Assembly: GCF_000385375.1 (NCBI RefSeq)
Contig: NZ_ARVV01000001.1
Span: 3,038,001 to 3,102,000, forward strand
From: Methyloversatilis discipulorum
GTDB lineage: Bacteria > Pseudomonadota > Gammaproteobacteria > Burkholderiales > Rhodocyclaceae
Direction of reading: 5' to 3'
Length of the DNA: 64,000 bases
The notes beneath the pieces were generated by a model. The model searched no databases. It was not told where the DNA came from and saw nothing but the letters and a program-made list of their open reading frames with translations. Positions 25,483 to 33,917 of the stretch are shown here, in pieces. Both the position numbers and the translations under genes were made by a program. Every line of letters starts with the position of its first letter. Within the stretch, counting starts at the first letter, position 1.

Positions 25483-25497
25483 GCACGGGCCGTGCCA
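25483..25497 (-). promoter_or_regulatory. Sigma-54 promoter of nrtABD
   Basis: On the minus strand TGGCACGGCCCGTGC: the -24 GG and -12 GC are exactly ten bases apart, as in the consensus TGGCACG-N4-TTGC. Predicted start is near 25471, a few bases before the first leader hairpin. Confidence 0.8.
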
Positions 25498-25586
25498 ACC
25501 CCGGAACACAACGCAAAACCTATTTTATTTCAATAACTTGAAGACACAACCAGAAACTGAACGCGAGGATACGGTTCGACACGGCC

Positions 25587-25601
25587 GCACTTGTGCGGTG
25601 C
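25587..25601. promoter_or_regulatory. NtrC enhancer site
   Basis: GCACTTGTGCGGTGC matches the NtrC consensus GCACY-N5-RGTGC at every defined position. It lies about 100 bases upstream of the sigma-54 promoter, a normal enhancer distance. Confidence 0.7.
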
Positions 25602-25779
25602 GACAGCAGCGTGCGTACGCACCATGTCGAACCGGCGCATGCATGTCGAAGGCGTGACGCCGGCCGCCGTCGGTCTTGTGGCACGCGTGTGCGGCGATGG
25701 CGGATGGCCATCCGCTGCGCAGCTGTGCGCTGCGCCGACGGCGAGGTGTGGCACTGGGGAGAAGTGAAGACTCGGCCGG

Positions 25780-26361
25780 TCAGCCGAGCAGGCGCGCGGT
25801 GGCGATGAAGTCCTCGGACACCGCGGCAATGGTCTTGCCGCGCTCCATCGCGAGTTTGCGCAGCGTGTGATAGGCCGCGTCCTCGTCGATGCCACGCAGC
25901 TTCATCAGGATGCCCTTGGCGCGATCGATCGAGATGCGCTCGCTCAGCTTCTGCCGCGCCTCGTCGCGCGAGCGTCGCAGTTCCTGGTGTTCTTCGAAAC
26001 GCGCCAGCGCGACATCGATCACCGGCTTGATGCGCTTGGGCTCCAGGCCGTCGACGACATAGGCCGACACACCCGCCTTCATCGCGCGGCGTATGGTCTT
26101 GCTGTCGGAATCGTTGGCGAACACGACGACCGGGCGCGGCATTTCGCGGTCCATCGCCGCCATGTTCTCCAGCGTGTCACGCGACGGCGAATCGGTCTGG
26201 ATCAGGATGACGTCCGGTTTTATTTCCTCGACCTTCATGTGCAGGTCGTAGGCGCTCGACAGTACCGCGGCCACCTGGTAACCGGCGCAGGCGAGCCCGG
26301 CGCAGATTTCAGCGGCGCGCTTGCGCGATTCGTCTACCACCAGGACATTCAGAACGGCCAT
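25780..26361 (-). CDS. nasT: ANTAR-domain antitermination regulator, NasT-like
   Basis: 193 residues. An N-terminal receiver-like domain (VLVVDESRKRAAEI; FANDSDSKTIRRAMKAGVSA) followed by a coiled linker and a C-terminal ANTAR domain (about residues 130-190: RISIDRAKGILMKLRG, AYHTLRKLAME). The usual phosphoacceptor Asp position reads Gln in LIQTDSPSRD, so control by phosphorylation is unlikely. NasT proteins bind leader RNA to prevent termination of nitrate or nitrite assimilation genes and are normally held by NasS. No separate NasS is adjacent. It is encoded just upstream of the nrtA leader on the same strand. Confidence 0.9.
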   Translation of the reverse strand: MAVLNVLVVDESRKRAAEICAGLACAGYQVAAVLSSAYDLHMKVEEIKPDVILIQTDSPSRDTLENMAAMDREMPRPVVVFANDSDSKTIRRAMKAGVSAYVVDGLEPKRIKPVIDVALARFEEHQELRRSRDEARQKLSERISIDRAKGILMKLRGIDEDAAYHTLRKLAMERGKTIAAVSEDFIATARLLG

Positions 26362-26466
26362 TGTTCAGTCGGGAAAGGGATTCCGGACCTGCTCGATGCA
26401 ATCGCCGTGCCAAGCACTGTCCGGAAGCCGCCAAACCAAGCTGTGACAAGGACTTGCGCGAAGGCC

Positions 26467-27639
26467 TCAGTCGAGGTCGATCACCATCAGCGACACGTCG
26501 TCGTGCGCCAGCGCCCCGTCCAGATGCATGGCGAGCGCCTCGCGCACCGCATCGTGGCGCTGCGCCGGCGCGCTGTCGTGCAGCACCTGTTCGAACCGCT
26601 GCTGGCCGAAGGCGTCACCGCGGATGCCCAGAGCCTCGACCAGTCCGTCCGAACACAGCACCAGCTGGTCGCCGGGCGTCCAGGTGAAGCGCTGCGGCGG
26701 CACGTCCATCGCGTCGTCACCGTCGATGCCCAGGGGCAGATTGGCCGACGCGAAGCGCTCGATCACCGCGCCGCTGCGATCCAGCCACAGCGCCTCGGGC
26801 GTGCCGCCCACCCAGACCTCGCCCTCGCCGGCGTCCAGACGCACCATGGTGGCCGCAACGAAACGGCCGACCGGCAGCGAGGACATCAGGTGACGATTGA
26901 TTTCGCTGGCCATCAGGCCGAGCGACAGGTTCTTCTTGGCCATGCCGAAAAACACCTGCAGCACCGGCAGCACGCTGATCGCGGCCGCCAGACCGTGGCC
27001 GGTCGCGTCGGCCAGCAGCGCATAAAGAGCACCGGACGGCGAATGCGCCACGGCGACGATATCGCCGGAGAACTGCGCGGTCGGCGTGACCGAGTAGTGC
27101 ACGCGAGGATCGTCGGCCGCCTTGCCCTGCACCTGGCGCTCGATCACGTGCCGCGCGAACTCGATTTCCTCCTCCTGCTCGGCGCGGTAGTTCGCCATGC
27201 TGGCATGCATGACGATCTGGCGCGCGCAGTTGGCGAGCTTGGCGGTCAGGATGGCGAAGTTGATCGGCTTGGTCAGGTAGTCGTCGGCGCCGGCTTCAAG
27301 ACCGGCAATCATGTCGGCGTCGTCGGAGCGGGCGGACAGCAGCAGTATCGGCAGGAAGGTTTCGGCCGCCAGACGGCGCAGCTCGCGCGTTGCCTCCAGC
27401 CCGTCCATGCCGGGCATCACGACGTCCATCAGCACAACGTCGGGGCGGTAGGCGCGGTAGGCCTGCACCGCACCGGCACCGTCGGACGCCTCGATACAGC
27501 GATGGCCGAGCCGGCGCACCAGCGCGCTGACGGTCGCGCGGCCGACCAGGGTGTCGTCGACCACCAGCACCGTCATCTGCCTCAGCGGTGCAGCCTGCTG
27601 CGCCGGCGCCGCCTGCGCCATGCCGACTGCACTGCTCAT
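26467..27639 (-). CDS. Response regulator with PP2C/SpoIIE phosphatase output
   Basis: 390 residues. Receiver domain (about 25-145) with VLVVDDT, phosphoacceptor Asp in VLMDVVMPGMDG and DDYLTKPINF; helical linker (YRAEQEEEIEFARHVI); C-terminal PP2C-like phosphatase with SGDIVAVAHSPSGALYALLADATGHG, VGRFVAATMVRLD, LVLCSDGLVEA and HDDVSLMVIDLD, carrying the metal-binding Asp residues. RsbU-like: such enzymes dephosphorylate a STAS anti-sigma-factor antagonist. ATGA overlap (27636-27639) couples it to the REC-HATPase gene. Confidence 0.92.
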   Translation of the reverse strand: MSSAVGMAQAAPAQQAAPLRQMTVLVVDDTLVGRATVSALVRRLGHRCIEASDGAGAVQAYRAYRPDVVLMDVVMPGMDGLEATRELRRLAAETFLPILLLSARSDDADMIAGLEAGADDYLTKPINFAILTAKLANCARQIVMHASMANYRAEQEEEIEFARHVIERQVQGKAADDPRVHYSVTPTAQFSGDIVAVAHSPSGALYALLADATGHGLAAAISVLPVLQVFFGMAKKNLSLGLMASEINRHLMSSLPVGRFVAATMVRLDAGEGEVWVGGTPEALWLDRSGAVIERFASANLPLGIDGDDAMDVPPQRFTWTPGDQLVLCSDGLVEALGIRGDAFGQQRFEQVLHDSAPAQRHDAVREALAMHLDGALAHDDVSLMVIDLD

Positions 27640-28541
27640 GGCAGTTCCACCGTTGCCGTGACCACGTTGCCGCAGCCCTTGTATTCGAGGCTGCGGAAGC
27701 ACAGCTGCCGTGCCATCGCGATGCCGCGACCGTTCGGATCGAAGGCGCGCCCGGGATCGAAATCGAGATAGCGCGCGAAATCGAATCCGGCGCCGTCGTC
27801 GCTGACCGTGTAGCGCACGGCCTCGTCGCCGCATTCGATCAGCAGTCGAGCACGGCGGTCGGCGTACTCCGGCAGCAGCAGACGCCGTTCGACCTCTTCC
27901 TGCCAGCAGTCCTCCAGCCGCAGCCGCGATTTCTCGGCATAGCTGATGCCGAGGTTGCCGTGCTCGACCGCGTTGATCATCAGCTCACTCAGGCCCATCA
28001 CGATGTTCTCGGGCTCGGGCGATACCAGCGAGGCCAGCGAGGCCAGTTCGGTTGCCTGACCCAGCGTGCTGAACTCGAACTCGGCACGGCGCAGCGCAGC
28101 CATGGCGCGGCGCATGCCCTCGGCCTGCAACCGGATTTCGCGGGTGCGGTGCGCCTCTTCCAGCGCCGATTTGACGATGGCCAGCAGCGCATCCGGTTCG
28201 TAGGGCTTGGTCAGGTAGTAGCGGGCGCCGGCCTGCAGTCCCTCGCGCACCTGATCGGGCGTGGCGGCGGCAGTCTGCATGATGACCGGCAGACCGCTCA
28301 GACGCGGCGTGCGACGCACGCGCCGCAGCAGTTCCATGCCGTCCAGGCGCGGCATCATGCGGTCCAGCACCAGCAGGTCGAAATCGATCTCGGCGTTCTC
28401 GAGGTATTCCCATGCCTCGACGCCGTCGCGCGCCATGGTCAGCTCGTAACCCTGCCCGTCGAGGTACTCACCAATGATTTCGAGGTTGAAGGGCTCGTCA
28501 TCGACGATCAGAAGTCTGACCGGGGCCGACATGCTCACCAT
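27636..28541 (-). CDS. Response regulator fused to HATPase_c (RsbW-like) domain
   Basis: 301 residues. Receiver domain (1-130) with LLIVDDEPFNLEI, phosphoacceptor Asp in LLVLDRMMPRLDG and YYLTKPYEPD; C-terminal GHKL ATPase with MGLSELMINAVEHGNLG (N-box), VSDDGAGFDF and DPNGRGIAMARQL. It has no H-box, so it is an anti-sigma-factor serine-kinase type rather than a sensor kinase. With the overlapping PP2C gene it forms two arms of a partner switch; the STAS component is not nearby. ATGs at 28541 and 28532 are both possible; neither has a strong ribosome-binding site. Confidence 0.88.
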   Translation of the reverse strand: MVSMSAPVRLLIVDDEPFNLEIIGEYLDGQGYELTMARDGVEAWEYLENAEIDFDLLVLDRMMPRLDGMELLRRVRRTPRLSGLPVIMQTAAATPDQVREGLQAGARYYLTKPYEPDALLAIVKSALEEAHRTREIRLQAEGMRRAMAALRRAEFEFSTLGQATELASLASLVSPEPENIVMGLSELMINAVEHGNLGISYAEKSRLRLEDCWQEEVERRLLLPEYADRRARLLIECGDEAVRYTVSDDGAGFDFARYLDFDPGRAFDPNGRGIAMARQLCFRSLEYKGCGNVVTATVELP

Positions 28542-28643
28542 AAGGAAGTGCTCCGCGTTGTAGGCGAGCGGCGGGCCTTGGAGTCCGTCGCCCCCCGCTC
28601 ATCGCAAGCTGTAACGGCAGCGTAACCGACGGCTTGAGCGCGC

Positions 28644-29015
28644 TCAGCCGGCCAGCGCCGAACGCGCGACCTCGGCCATTACCGCCTGCACGCGCGGGTC
28701 TTCGCCGACCGCGGTAGCGAGGTCGATGCGCAGCGACGGGTGACGTGCGCGCGCCGCGTCGAGCTGCGCCGGCAGGTCGCGCCGCACATGACCGCTCTGC
28801 GCGATGAACATCGGCAGCACGGCAATGCGCGTGACGCCGGCCGCGGCGAGCCGGTCGCATGCCTGTTCCAGCGTCGGTTCGAGGAATTCGAGAAAGGCCA
28901 GCTCGACCTGCGGTGCGCCGTCGCCCGCCGCCACCTGCGCCGCCACTTCGCGCAGCGGGCGCGCCCATTCCGGATCGCGCGATCCGTGTCCAAACAGGAT
29001 GAGGCCGTGATTCAA
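28644..29015 (-). CDS. Small CbiX/SirB-type sirohydrochlorin chelatase
   Basis: 123 residues with the single-domain CbiX fold: GLILFGHGSRDPEWARPLR, VELAFLEFLEPTLEQA, VLPMFIAQSGHVRRDLPAQL. The His in LFGHGSRD and the His in QSGHVRRD are the metal-insertion ligands of the family. No ATG lies in frame near the N-terminus; a TTG at 29015 follows GGAG at about the right distance. It inserts Fe (siroheme) or Co (B12) into sirohydrochlorin; siroheme would serve nitrite reductase, consistent with nitrate uptake genes nearby. Confidence 0.85.
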   Translation of the reverse strand: MNHGLILFGHGSRDPEWARPLREVAAQVAAGDGAPQVELAFLEFLEPTLEQACDRLAAAGVTRIAVLPMFIAQSGHVRRDLPAQLDAARARHPSLRIDLATAVGEDPRVQAVMAEVARSALAG

Positions 29016-29099
29016 GACATGTTCTCCATTGCGCTGCGGCAGAATTGCAAACACTGCAGCATATAAAATCCGTCCGTCGCCCGATTGCGAGAAACGCCC

Positions 29100-29765
29100 A
29101 TGCAGGTAATGATCGTCGAAGACCAGCCGCTCGTCGTGGAAGGCCTGCGCAGCGTGCTGACCGAAATCGACAGCGAGCCGGACATCCGCTGCGCCCTGCT
29201 CGCCTCGCGCGCGCTGACCATGCTGCGCGGCGGCCTGCGCCCCGATCTGGTCATGCTCGACCTCAACCTGCCGGACGCCGAAGGCACGACCTTGCTGACG
29301 CAGTTGCGCAGCGAATTCCCGGACGTGCCGGTGGTGGTCATTTCGGCACAGGACGACCGACACACGATCACCGACGCCATCGACCAGGGTGCGATGGGTT
29401 TCATCTCCAAAAGTTCGACCACTTCGGTGCTGGTGAGCGCTCTGCAGCTGGTGCTGAAGGGCGGCATCTACGTGCCGCAGCAGGTGCTCGACGACGCCAT
29501 CCACCCGCAGCCGCCGCGGCCGACGATACAGGACCTCGCCGACATCGGCCTGACGCCGCGCCAGATACAGGTGCTCGGCCTGATGATCGAAGGCATGCCG
29601 AACAAGCTGATCTGCCGCGAACTGGGCATTTCGGACGGGACGGCCAAGACCCACATTTCGACCATCCTGCGTCTGCTCGCGGTGAAGAACCGCACGCAGG
29701 CGGTGTTCGCGCTGTCGCAGATGGGCATACGCCTGCCGCGACGGCCGCCGAAGGGCGGCGCATAG
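29100..29765 (+). CDS. LuxR/NarL-type response regulator
   Basis: 221 residues. Receiver domain with VMIVEDQPLVVEGL, phosphoacceptor Asp in LVMLDLNLPDAEG and GAMGFISKSS; C-terminal LuxR helix-turn-helix with LTPRQIQVLGLMIEGMPNKLICRELGIS. ATG at 29100 is the first in-frame ATG. It converges with the hybrid kinase gene (stops 4 bases apart), its likely partner. It is divergent from the CbiX gene. Confidence 0.92.
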   Translation: MQVMIVEDQPLVVEGLRSVLTEIDSEPDIRCALLASRALTMLRGGLRPDLVMLDLNLPDAEGTTLLTQLRSEFPDVPVVVISAQDDRHTITDAIDQGAMGFISKSSTTSVLVSALQLVLKGGIYVPQQVLDDAIHPQPPRPTIQDLADIGLTPRQIQVLGLMIEGMPNKLICRELGISDGTAKTHISTILRLLAVKNRTQAVFALSQMGIRLPRRPPKGGA

Positions 29766-29769
29766 GCGG

Positions 29770-31710
29770 TCAGCCCTCCTCTGCGGCGTCGAGCAGGCCG
29801 CCGATCACCGCGTCGAGCACCACCGGTCGCACCGGTTTGGCGACCAGCGGAATGCCGTGCGTCTCCAGTTCGATCTCCAGCTCGCGCGTGGCCGCCAGTC
29901 CGGTCATGATCAGCGCCGGAATGTGCTCGCCCAGTTCCCGCCGCAGTGAGCGCACCGCCGACAGGCCATCTACACCGTCACCGAGCTGGTAATCGCTGAT
30001 GATGAAGTCGGGCGCGCCCGCCTGGCGCAGCTGGCGCAGCACGAAATCGGGCGAGGTGCCCGACACCACGTCGATGCCGACCGACGCCAGCAGCGACTGC
30101 AGCGACTGCAGGATGGCCGGATCGTCGTCGATCAGTGCAACGCGACGCTTGGCCAGCCGCCGCAGGCCCTGCAGTTCGTCCTCGACCGGCGCCGGCACGA
30201 AGGCATGCACGCGCGGCACCGTCACGCTGAAGTTCGAACCGCGCCCGGGGCGTGAACGCACGGCCAGCGCATGACCGAGCAGCGTGCACAGCCGGCGCAC
30301 GATGGCGAGCCCCAGTCCCATGCCGCGGCCACCGCTGCCGGGGTCGGTTCCGGGCAGGCGCACGAATTCGTCGAACACGTCGTCGATGCGCTCCGGCGGA
30401 ATGCCCTGGCCGCTGTCGCGCACCTCGATGCGCAGCACCTCGTCGCCGAGCCAGCGGACGCCGACGAACACGGCACCCTGTGCGGTATAGCGCAGCGCGT
30501 TCGACACCAGGTTGGCGAGTACGCGTTCGAGCAGCAGCGGGTCGGAACGGCACCAGGCGCGCGTCGGATACAGTTCGAAGCGCAGGCCCTTCTCCGCCGC
30601 CTGTGCCTCGAAGGTGAGGCGCAGACTTTCGAACACGCGCCAGAGCGGAAAGTCGGTGATGCGCGGCTGGGTGGCGCCGGATTCCAGCCGTGCGACGTCG
30701 AGCAGCACGTCGCGCATGTTCTCCAGCTTCATCGACGAGCGCTCCAGCCGGGTCAGCAGACCGCTGCTTTCGTCGTCGCGCAGGCGCAGTTTCAGCGTGC
30801 GGATGTCGAGACCCATCGCCATCAGCGGCTGGCTCAGGTCGTGCAGCAGCGCGTCGACGAACTGGGTCTTGGCCCGGCTCGCCTGCTCGGCCCTCTCCTT
30901 CTGCTGCTGCAGCTGAGCGGTCGCGTCGAGCACCCGCTGTTCGAGGTCGGCCCGCGCCCCGCTGAGCGTGACGGCCATCCGGTTGATGCCGTCCTCCAGC
31001 ACCTGCATGATGCCGCGCGCGCCGGTGCGCGCGCGCGCCGAGAAGTCGCCCTGTTCGATGCGGCGCACCGTGTCGGCCAGCGCGCGCACCGGCGCGGTGG
31101 CGCCGTCGGACAGGATGCGTGCGAACAGGCCCGCCAGCAGCAGGCCACCGGCGGTGATCAGCGCTGCACTGACGATCAGTTCGCGTCGCGCCTGCGCACT
31201 GCCCAGCCGCGACACCTGCACCACGACCACGCCAAGCCGGCTGACCGCGGGTGTCTCGTCACCGTCGTCGAACAGCGGGTCGGGTCGCGCCTGCACGCTG
31301 AACACGGGTGCGGCGAACAGATGGTAATCGTCGGTGCTTTCGAGCAGCGTCGGCGCGCCGAGGCCATCGGTCACGCTGCGTTCAGGCATGCGCGTACGCC
31401 CTGCCCGGGCCAGCACCACGTGGTCGCGGTCGAACACGACCAGCCCGTCGACATCGCGCTCGCGCAGCGAGGCATCGGCGATCGACTGCAGGATGTCGAT
31501 GTTGCCGGCAAACAGACCGTACTCGGAAGCCGGCGCCAGGCTGGCGGTGAGCAGCATGGCGCGGTCGATCAGCGCGCGCTCGATGTCGGCGATGCGGGTG
31601 GACGTGAAATGGACAGCCAGCGCCAGCGCGATCGCCACCGATGGCAGCAGGGCCGCCACCAGCACACGGCTGCGGAATCCGAGTCGATTGAGTCCGAACC
31701 GACTCCGCAC
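29770..31710 (-). CDS. Hybrid sensor histidine kinase with C-terminal receiver
   Basis: 646 residues; GTG start at 31710 with AAGGAGG upstream. Membrane helix at 15-35 (VLVAALLPSVAIALALAV), periplasmic sensor of about 140 residues, second helix near 180-200, HAMP, coiled coil, H-box HDLSQPLMAMGLDIRTL (about residue 291), N-box LANLVSNALRYT, RDSGQGIPPERID, GRGMGLGLAIVRRL, then a receiver (about 520-640) with IDDDPAIL and Asp in FIISDYQLGDGVDG. Follows the TonB receptor gene by 64 bases on the same strand, so the receptor and this kinase may be one operon. Confidence 0.93.
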   Translation of the reverse strand: MRSRFGLNRLGFRSRVLVAALLPSVAIALALAVHFTSTRIADIERALIDRAMLLTASLAPASEYGLFAGNIDILQSIADASLRERDVDGLVVFDRDHVVLARAGRTRMPERSVTDGLGAPTLLESTDDYHLFAAPVFSVQARPDPLFDDGDETPAVSRLGVVVVQVSRLGSAQARRELIVSAALITAGGLLLAGLFARILSDGATAPVRALADTVRRIEQGDFSARARTGARGIMQVLEDGINRMAVTLSGARADLEQRVLDATAQLQQQKERAEQASRAKTQFVDALLHDLSQPLMAMGLDIRTLKLRLRDDESSGLLTRLERSSMKLENMRDVLLDVARLESGATQPRITDFPLWRVFESLRLTFEAQAAEKGLRFELYPTRAWCRSDPLLLERVLANLVSNALRYTAQGAVFVGVRWLGDEVLRIEVRDSGQGIPPERIDDVFDEFVRLPGTDPGSGGRGMGLGLAIVRRLCTLLGHALAVRSRPGRGSNFSVTVPRVHAFVPAPVEDELQGLRRLAKRRVALIDDDPAILQSLQSLLASVGIDVVSGTSPDFVLRQLRQAGAPDFIISDYQLGDGVDGLSAVRSLRRELGEHIPALIMTGLAATRELEIELETHGIPLVAKPVRPVVLDAVIGGLLDAAEEG

Positions 31711-31774
31711 CCCGCCTCCTTGCGTAGACCGCCTGTTTATCCGGCGATCATGATACGGGATCGCAGCGCTCGCT

Positions 31775-33805
31775 TCAGAACCAGCTGGAGCGCAGCGTCA
31801 GCATGGTCTGGCGGGCGACGCGGTTGAACGGCACGCGCGCGCCCTGATCGTCGTTGAAGGTTTCGTAACCCTGACCGATGTCGGTTACTGCAAGGGCAGC
31901 TTCCCACGTCATGTTGCCGCTGCGGAATTTCTTCGCCACGCGTGCATCCATCGTCTGGTACGCACGCACGCGCTTGCTGCCATTCAGGTAGTGCGCCGAA
32001 TTGACGCCGAACAGCGTTGCAGCGATCGACCAGTCGTGTCTGAACTGCTCCATCCAGGTCAGCGACCAGGACGACGTCGGAATCGTGTCCGCATAGCAGG
32101 TCTGCCCCGGGTCACACACCGGCTCCGAACTGATGCGCGGGATCGCGTGCGACCACCAGATTTCGCGGCCGTCGCCACGATAGCGATACTGGTACTCGAT
32201 GCCGGTGATCTGCGCGCCCGGGCCTTCGATATAGGTCCGCCCGCGTTCGAGGTAATCCGGATCCTCGTAGCGCGTTTCGGTGATCAGGTGATTGAAGCGC
32301 TCGTGGAACACGCGCACGTCCAGCGTCGACGATCCGAACTGCCCGACGTAGCCCAGTTCCGCCGAATCGAGCCGTTCCGGCTGCAGGCCCGGCGTACCGA
32401 CATAGGTGCGAATCACGCGGCCGGCAAACTGCGGCGGCAGGAGGGGAATGAGTTGCGGATAGATGAAGCGCGAATCGCCGCGTGCCTCGATCAGTGCCGG
32501 CTGGCGGAAGGCTCGGCTCACCCCGGCCTTGATCGCGTGCTGCGGCGTCACGTGCAGCGTGGCGAAAACGCGCGGCGACGCCTGCGGGCTCTGGTTCTGG
32601 AAGCGCTCGATCATGTTGCCGAAGTTGAAGGTCCAGTACTCGTTCGGCCGCCATTCGGCATTGGCGGACACGCGGAACAGACCCTGGGACTCGCGGCCGG
32701 TGACGAAGAACATGCGGTCCGAGCGCAGTTCGTCGCGACGGAATTCAGCCCCCAGCGCCAGCCGCCAGTCGCTCACCGGCACGAACTGGTACTGGAAATC
32801 AAGGTTCTGGCGGGTCGCGGTACGGTTGTAATCGATCGGCAGGCGCAGCGGGCCAAGTACGCCGAACCACTCTTCGCGCCCCTTGTCCTCGTTGTGGTAG
32901 TAGCCGACCGACCACTCGTGATCGGTCGCCACGATGCGGCGGAAGCGCAGATGGGCGAACCAGTTGTCGGTATGCACATCGCGGAAGCCGTTGGCGTTGT
33001 CTGTGTTGCCACTGACGCCGAAGGGGTAGCCGACGCCACGGTAGCCGCTGCTCTGTCCGGCCATCAGGCTGATCTCGTCGGAACCGTTCAGCGCCAGGTC
33101 GGCCCGTAGCGTCGAGGCGTTCAGCCGCGCATCGTCGTTGCGGTGTTCAAAACCCTCGTCGCCCATGGTGCGCGCATTGATGGCGACGCTGAGCGGGCCG
33201 AAACTGCGGCGCATACGCGCCGACAGGTCGGACACGTTGCGGCTGCCGCCGGTCAGCGCCACGCTGGCCGCCGGGCCGTCGATGCTGGATCGGGTGACGA
33301 TATTGACCACGCCCGCCACCGCGTTCGATCCATAGGTGGCCGCGTTCGAACCGCGCACCACCTCGATGCGCTCGATCTCGTCCATCGTCAGCGGCAGCGC
33401 GTCCCAGTCCACATAGCCGTACAGATAGGGCGAATAGACCGAGCGGCCGTCGATCAGCACCTGCATCCGGTTCGGGTTCAGCGTGCCGAGGCCGTGATAG
33501 AACAGCGCCGGCGAATGCCCGGTGTCGCTCATCACGTTCATGCCGGGCACCAGGCGCAGCAGTTGCGGCAGGCGACGGTAGCCGAGGCGCTCGATGTCCT
33601 CGCGGGTGAACAGCGTGACCGCGCCCGGCGCGTCGTCGATGCGCTGCGGCATGCGGGTCATCGACAGCACGACCGGCAGGTCGTCGTCGAGGAAGGGCGA
33701 TTCCGGCTCGTCCTGCGCCTGCGCGTCGTGCATCGCCGACGCGAGCGGAAACAGGCAGAGGACGAGATGGCGGCGGACGTAACGGCCTTTTGGCTGTGCG
33801 GACAT
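31775..33805 (-). CDS. TonB-dependent receptor (BtuB/CirA-like)
   Basis: 676 residues. Signal peptide (RRHLVLCLFPLASAMHDAQA|QDE), plug domain with LPVVLSMTRMPQRIDDAPGA (TonB-box-like region), GYRRLPQLLRLVPGMNV, MQVLIDGRSVYSPYL and RIEVVRGSNAATYGSNAVAG, then a barrel ending in aromatic residue F (LTLRSSWF), the outer-membrane assembly signal. ATG at 33805 is the only in-frame ATG; no strong ribosome-binding site. Ligand unknown. Its coupling to a hybrid kinase is unusual and suggests uptake is sensed. Confidence 0.92.
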   Translation of the reverse strand: MSAQPKGRYVRRHLVLCLFPLASAMHDAQAQDEPESPFLDDDLPVVLSMTRMPQRIDDAPGAVTLFTREDIERLGYRRLPQLLRLVPGMNVMSDTGHSPALFYHGLGTLNPNRMQVLIDGRSVYSPYLYGYVDWDALPLTMDEIERIEVVRGSNAATYGSNAVAGVVNIVTRSSIDGPAASVALTGGSRNVSDLSARMRRSFGPLSVAINARTMGDEGFEHRNDDARLNASTLRADLALNGSDEISLMAGQSSGYRGVGYPFGVSGNTDNANGFRDVHTDNWFAHLRFRRIVATDHEWSVGYYHNEDKGREEWFGVLGPLRLPIDYNRTATRQNLDFQYQFVPVSDWRLALGAEFRRDELRSDRMFFVTGRESQGLFRVSANAEWRPNEYWTFNFGNMIERFQNQSPQASPRVFATLHVTPQHAIKAGVSRAFRQPALIEARGDSRFIYPQLIPLLPPQFAGRVIRTYVGTPGLQPERLDSAELGYVGQFGSSTLDVRVFHERFNHLITETRYEDPDYLERGRTYIEGPGAQITGIEYQYRYRGDGREIWWSHAIPRISSEPVCDPGQTCYADTIPTSSWSLTWMEQFRHDWSIAATLFGVNSAHYLNGSKRVRAYQTMDARVAKKFRSGNMTWEAALAVTDIGQGYETFNDDQGARVPFNRVARQTMLTLRSSWF

Positions 33806-33917
33806 ATGCGGCTGGACAGGCGGTTCTTGTTCGGTGATTTCTTGGCGGGCCAAGCCTCGCTTGGCGCGGATTATCCGTGCAAACCGCTTCGGCCGACAGC
33901 CTCCGGGACTGTCGTGC

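Larger units (their letters stand above)
25332..25779 (-). promoter_or_regulatory. 448-base nitrate-operon control region
   Basis: In minus-strand order it holds an NtrC-type site (25587-25601), a sigma-54 promoter (25483-25497), two leader hairpins (25428-25466), an intrinsic terminator (25369-25417) and the nrtA ribosome-binding site. The part nearer NasT also has palindromes (GCGGATGGCCATCCGC around 25696-25711, GTGCGTACGCAC at 25611-25622) that may be the NasT 3' end or further NtrC half-sites. No open frame here looks like a gene. Confidence 0.8.

Noticed and set aside
33806..33917. Possible cobalamin riboswitch before the second TonB receptor
   Set aside because: Only 111 bases are available and no B12-box-like sequence was seen; the region is too short for the class I aptamer.
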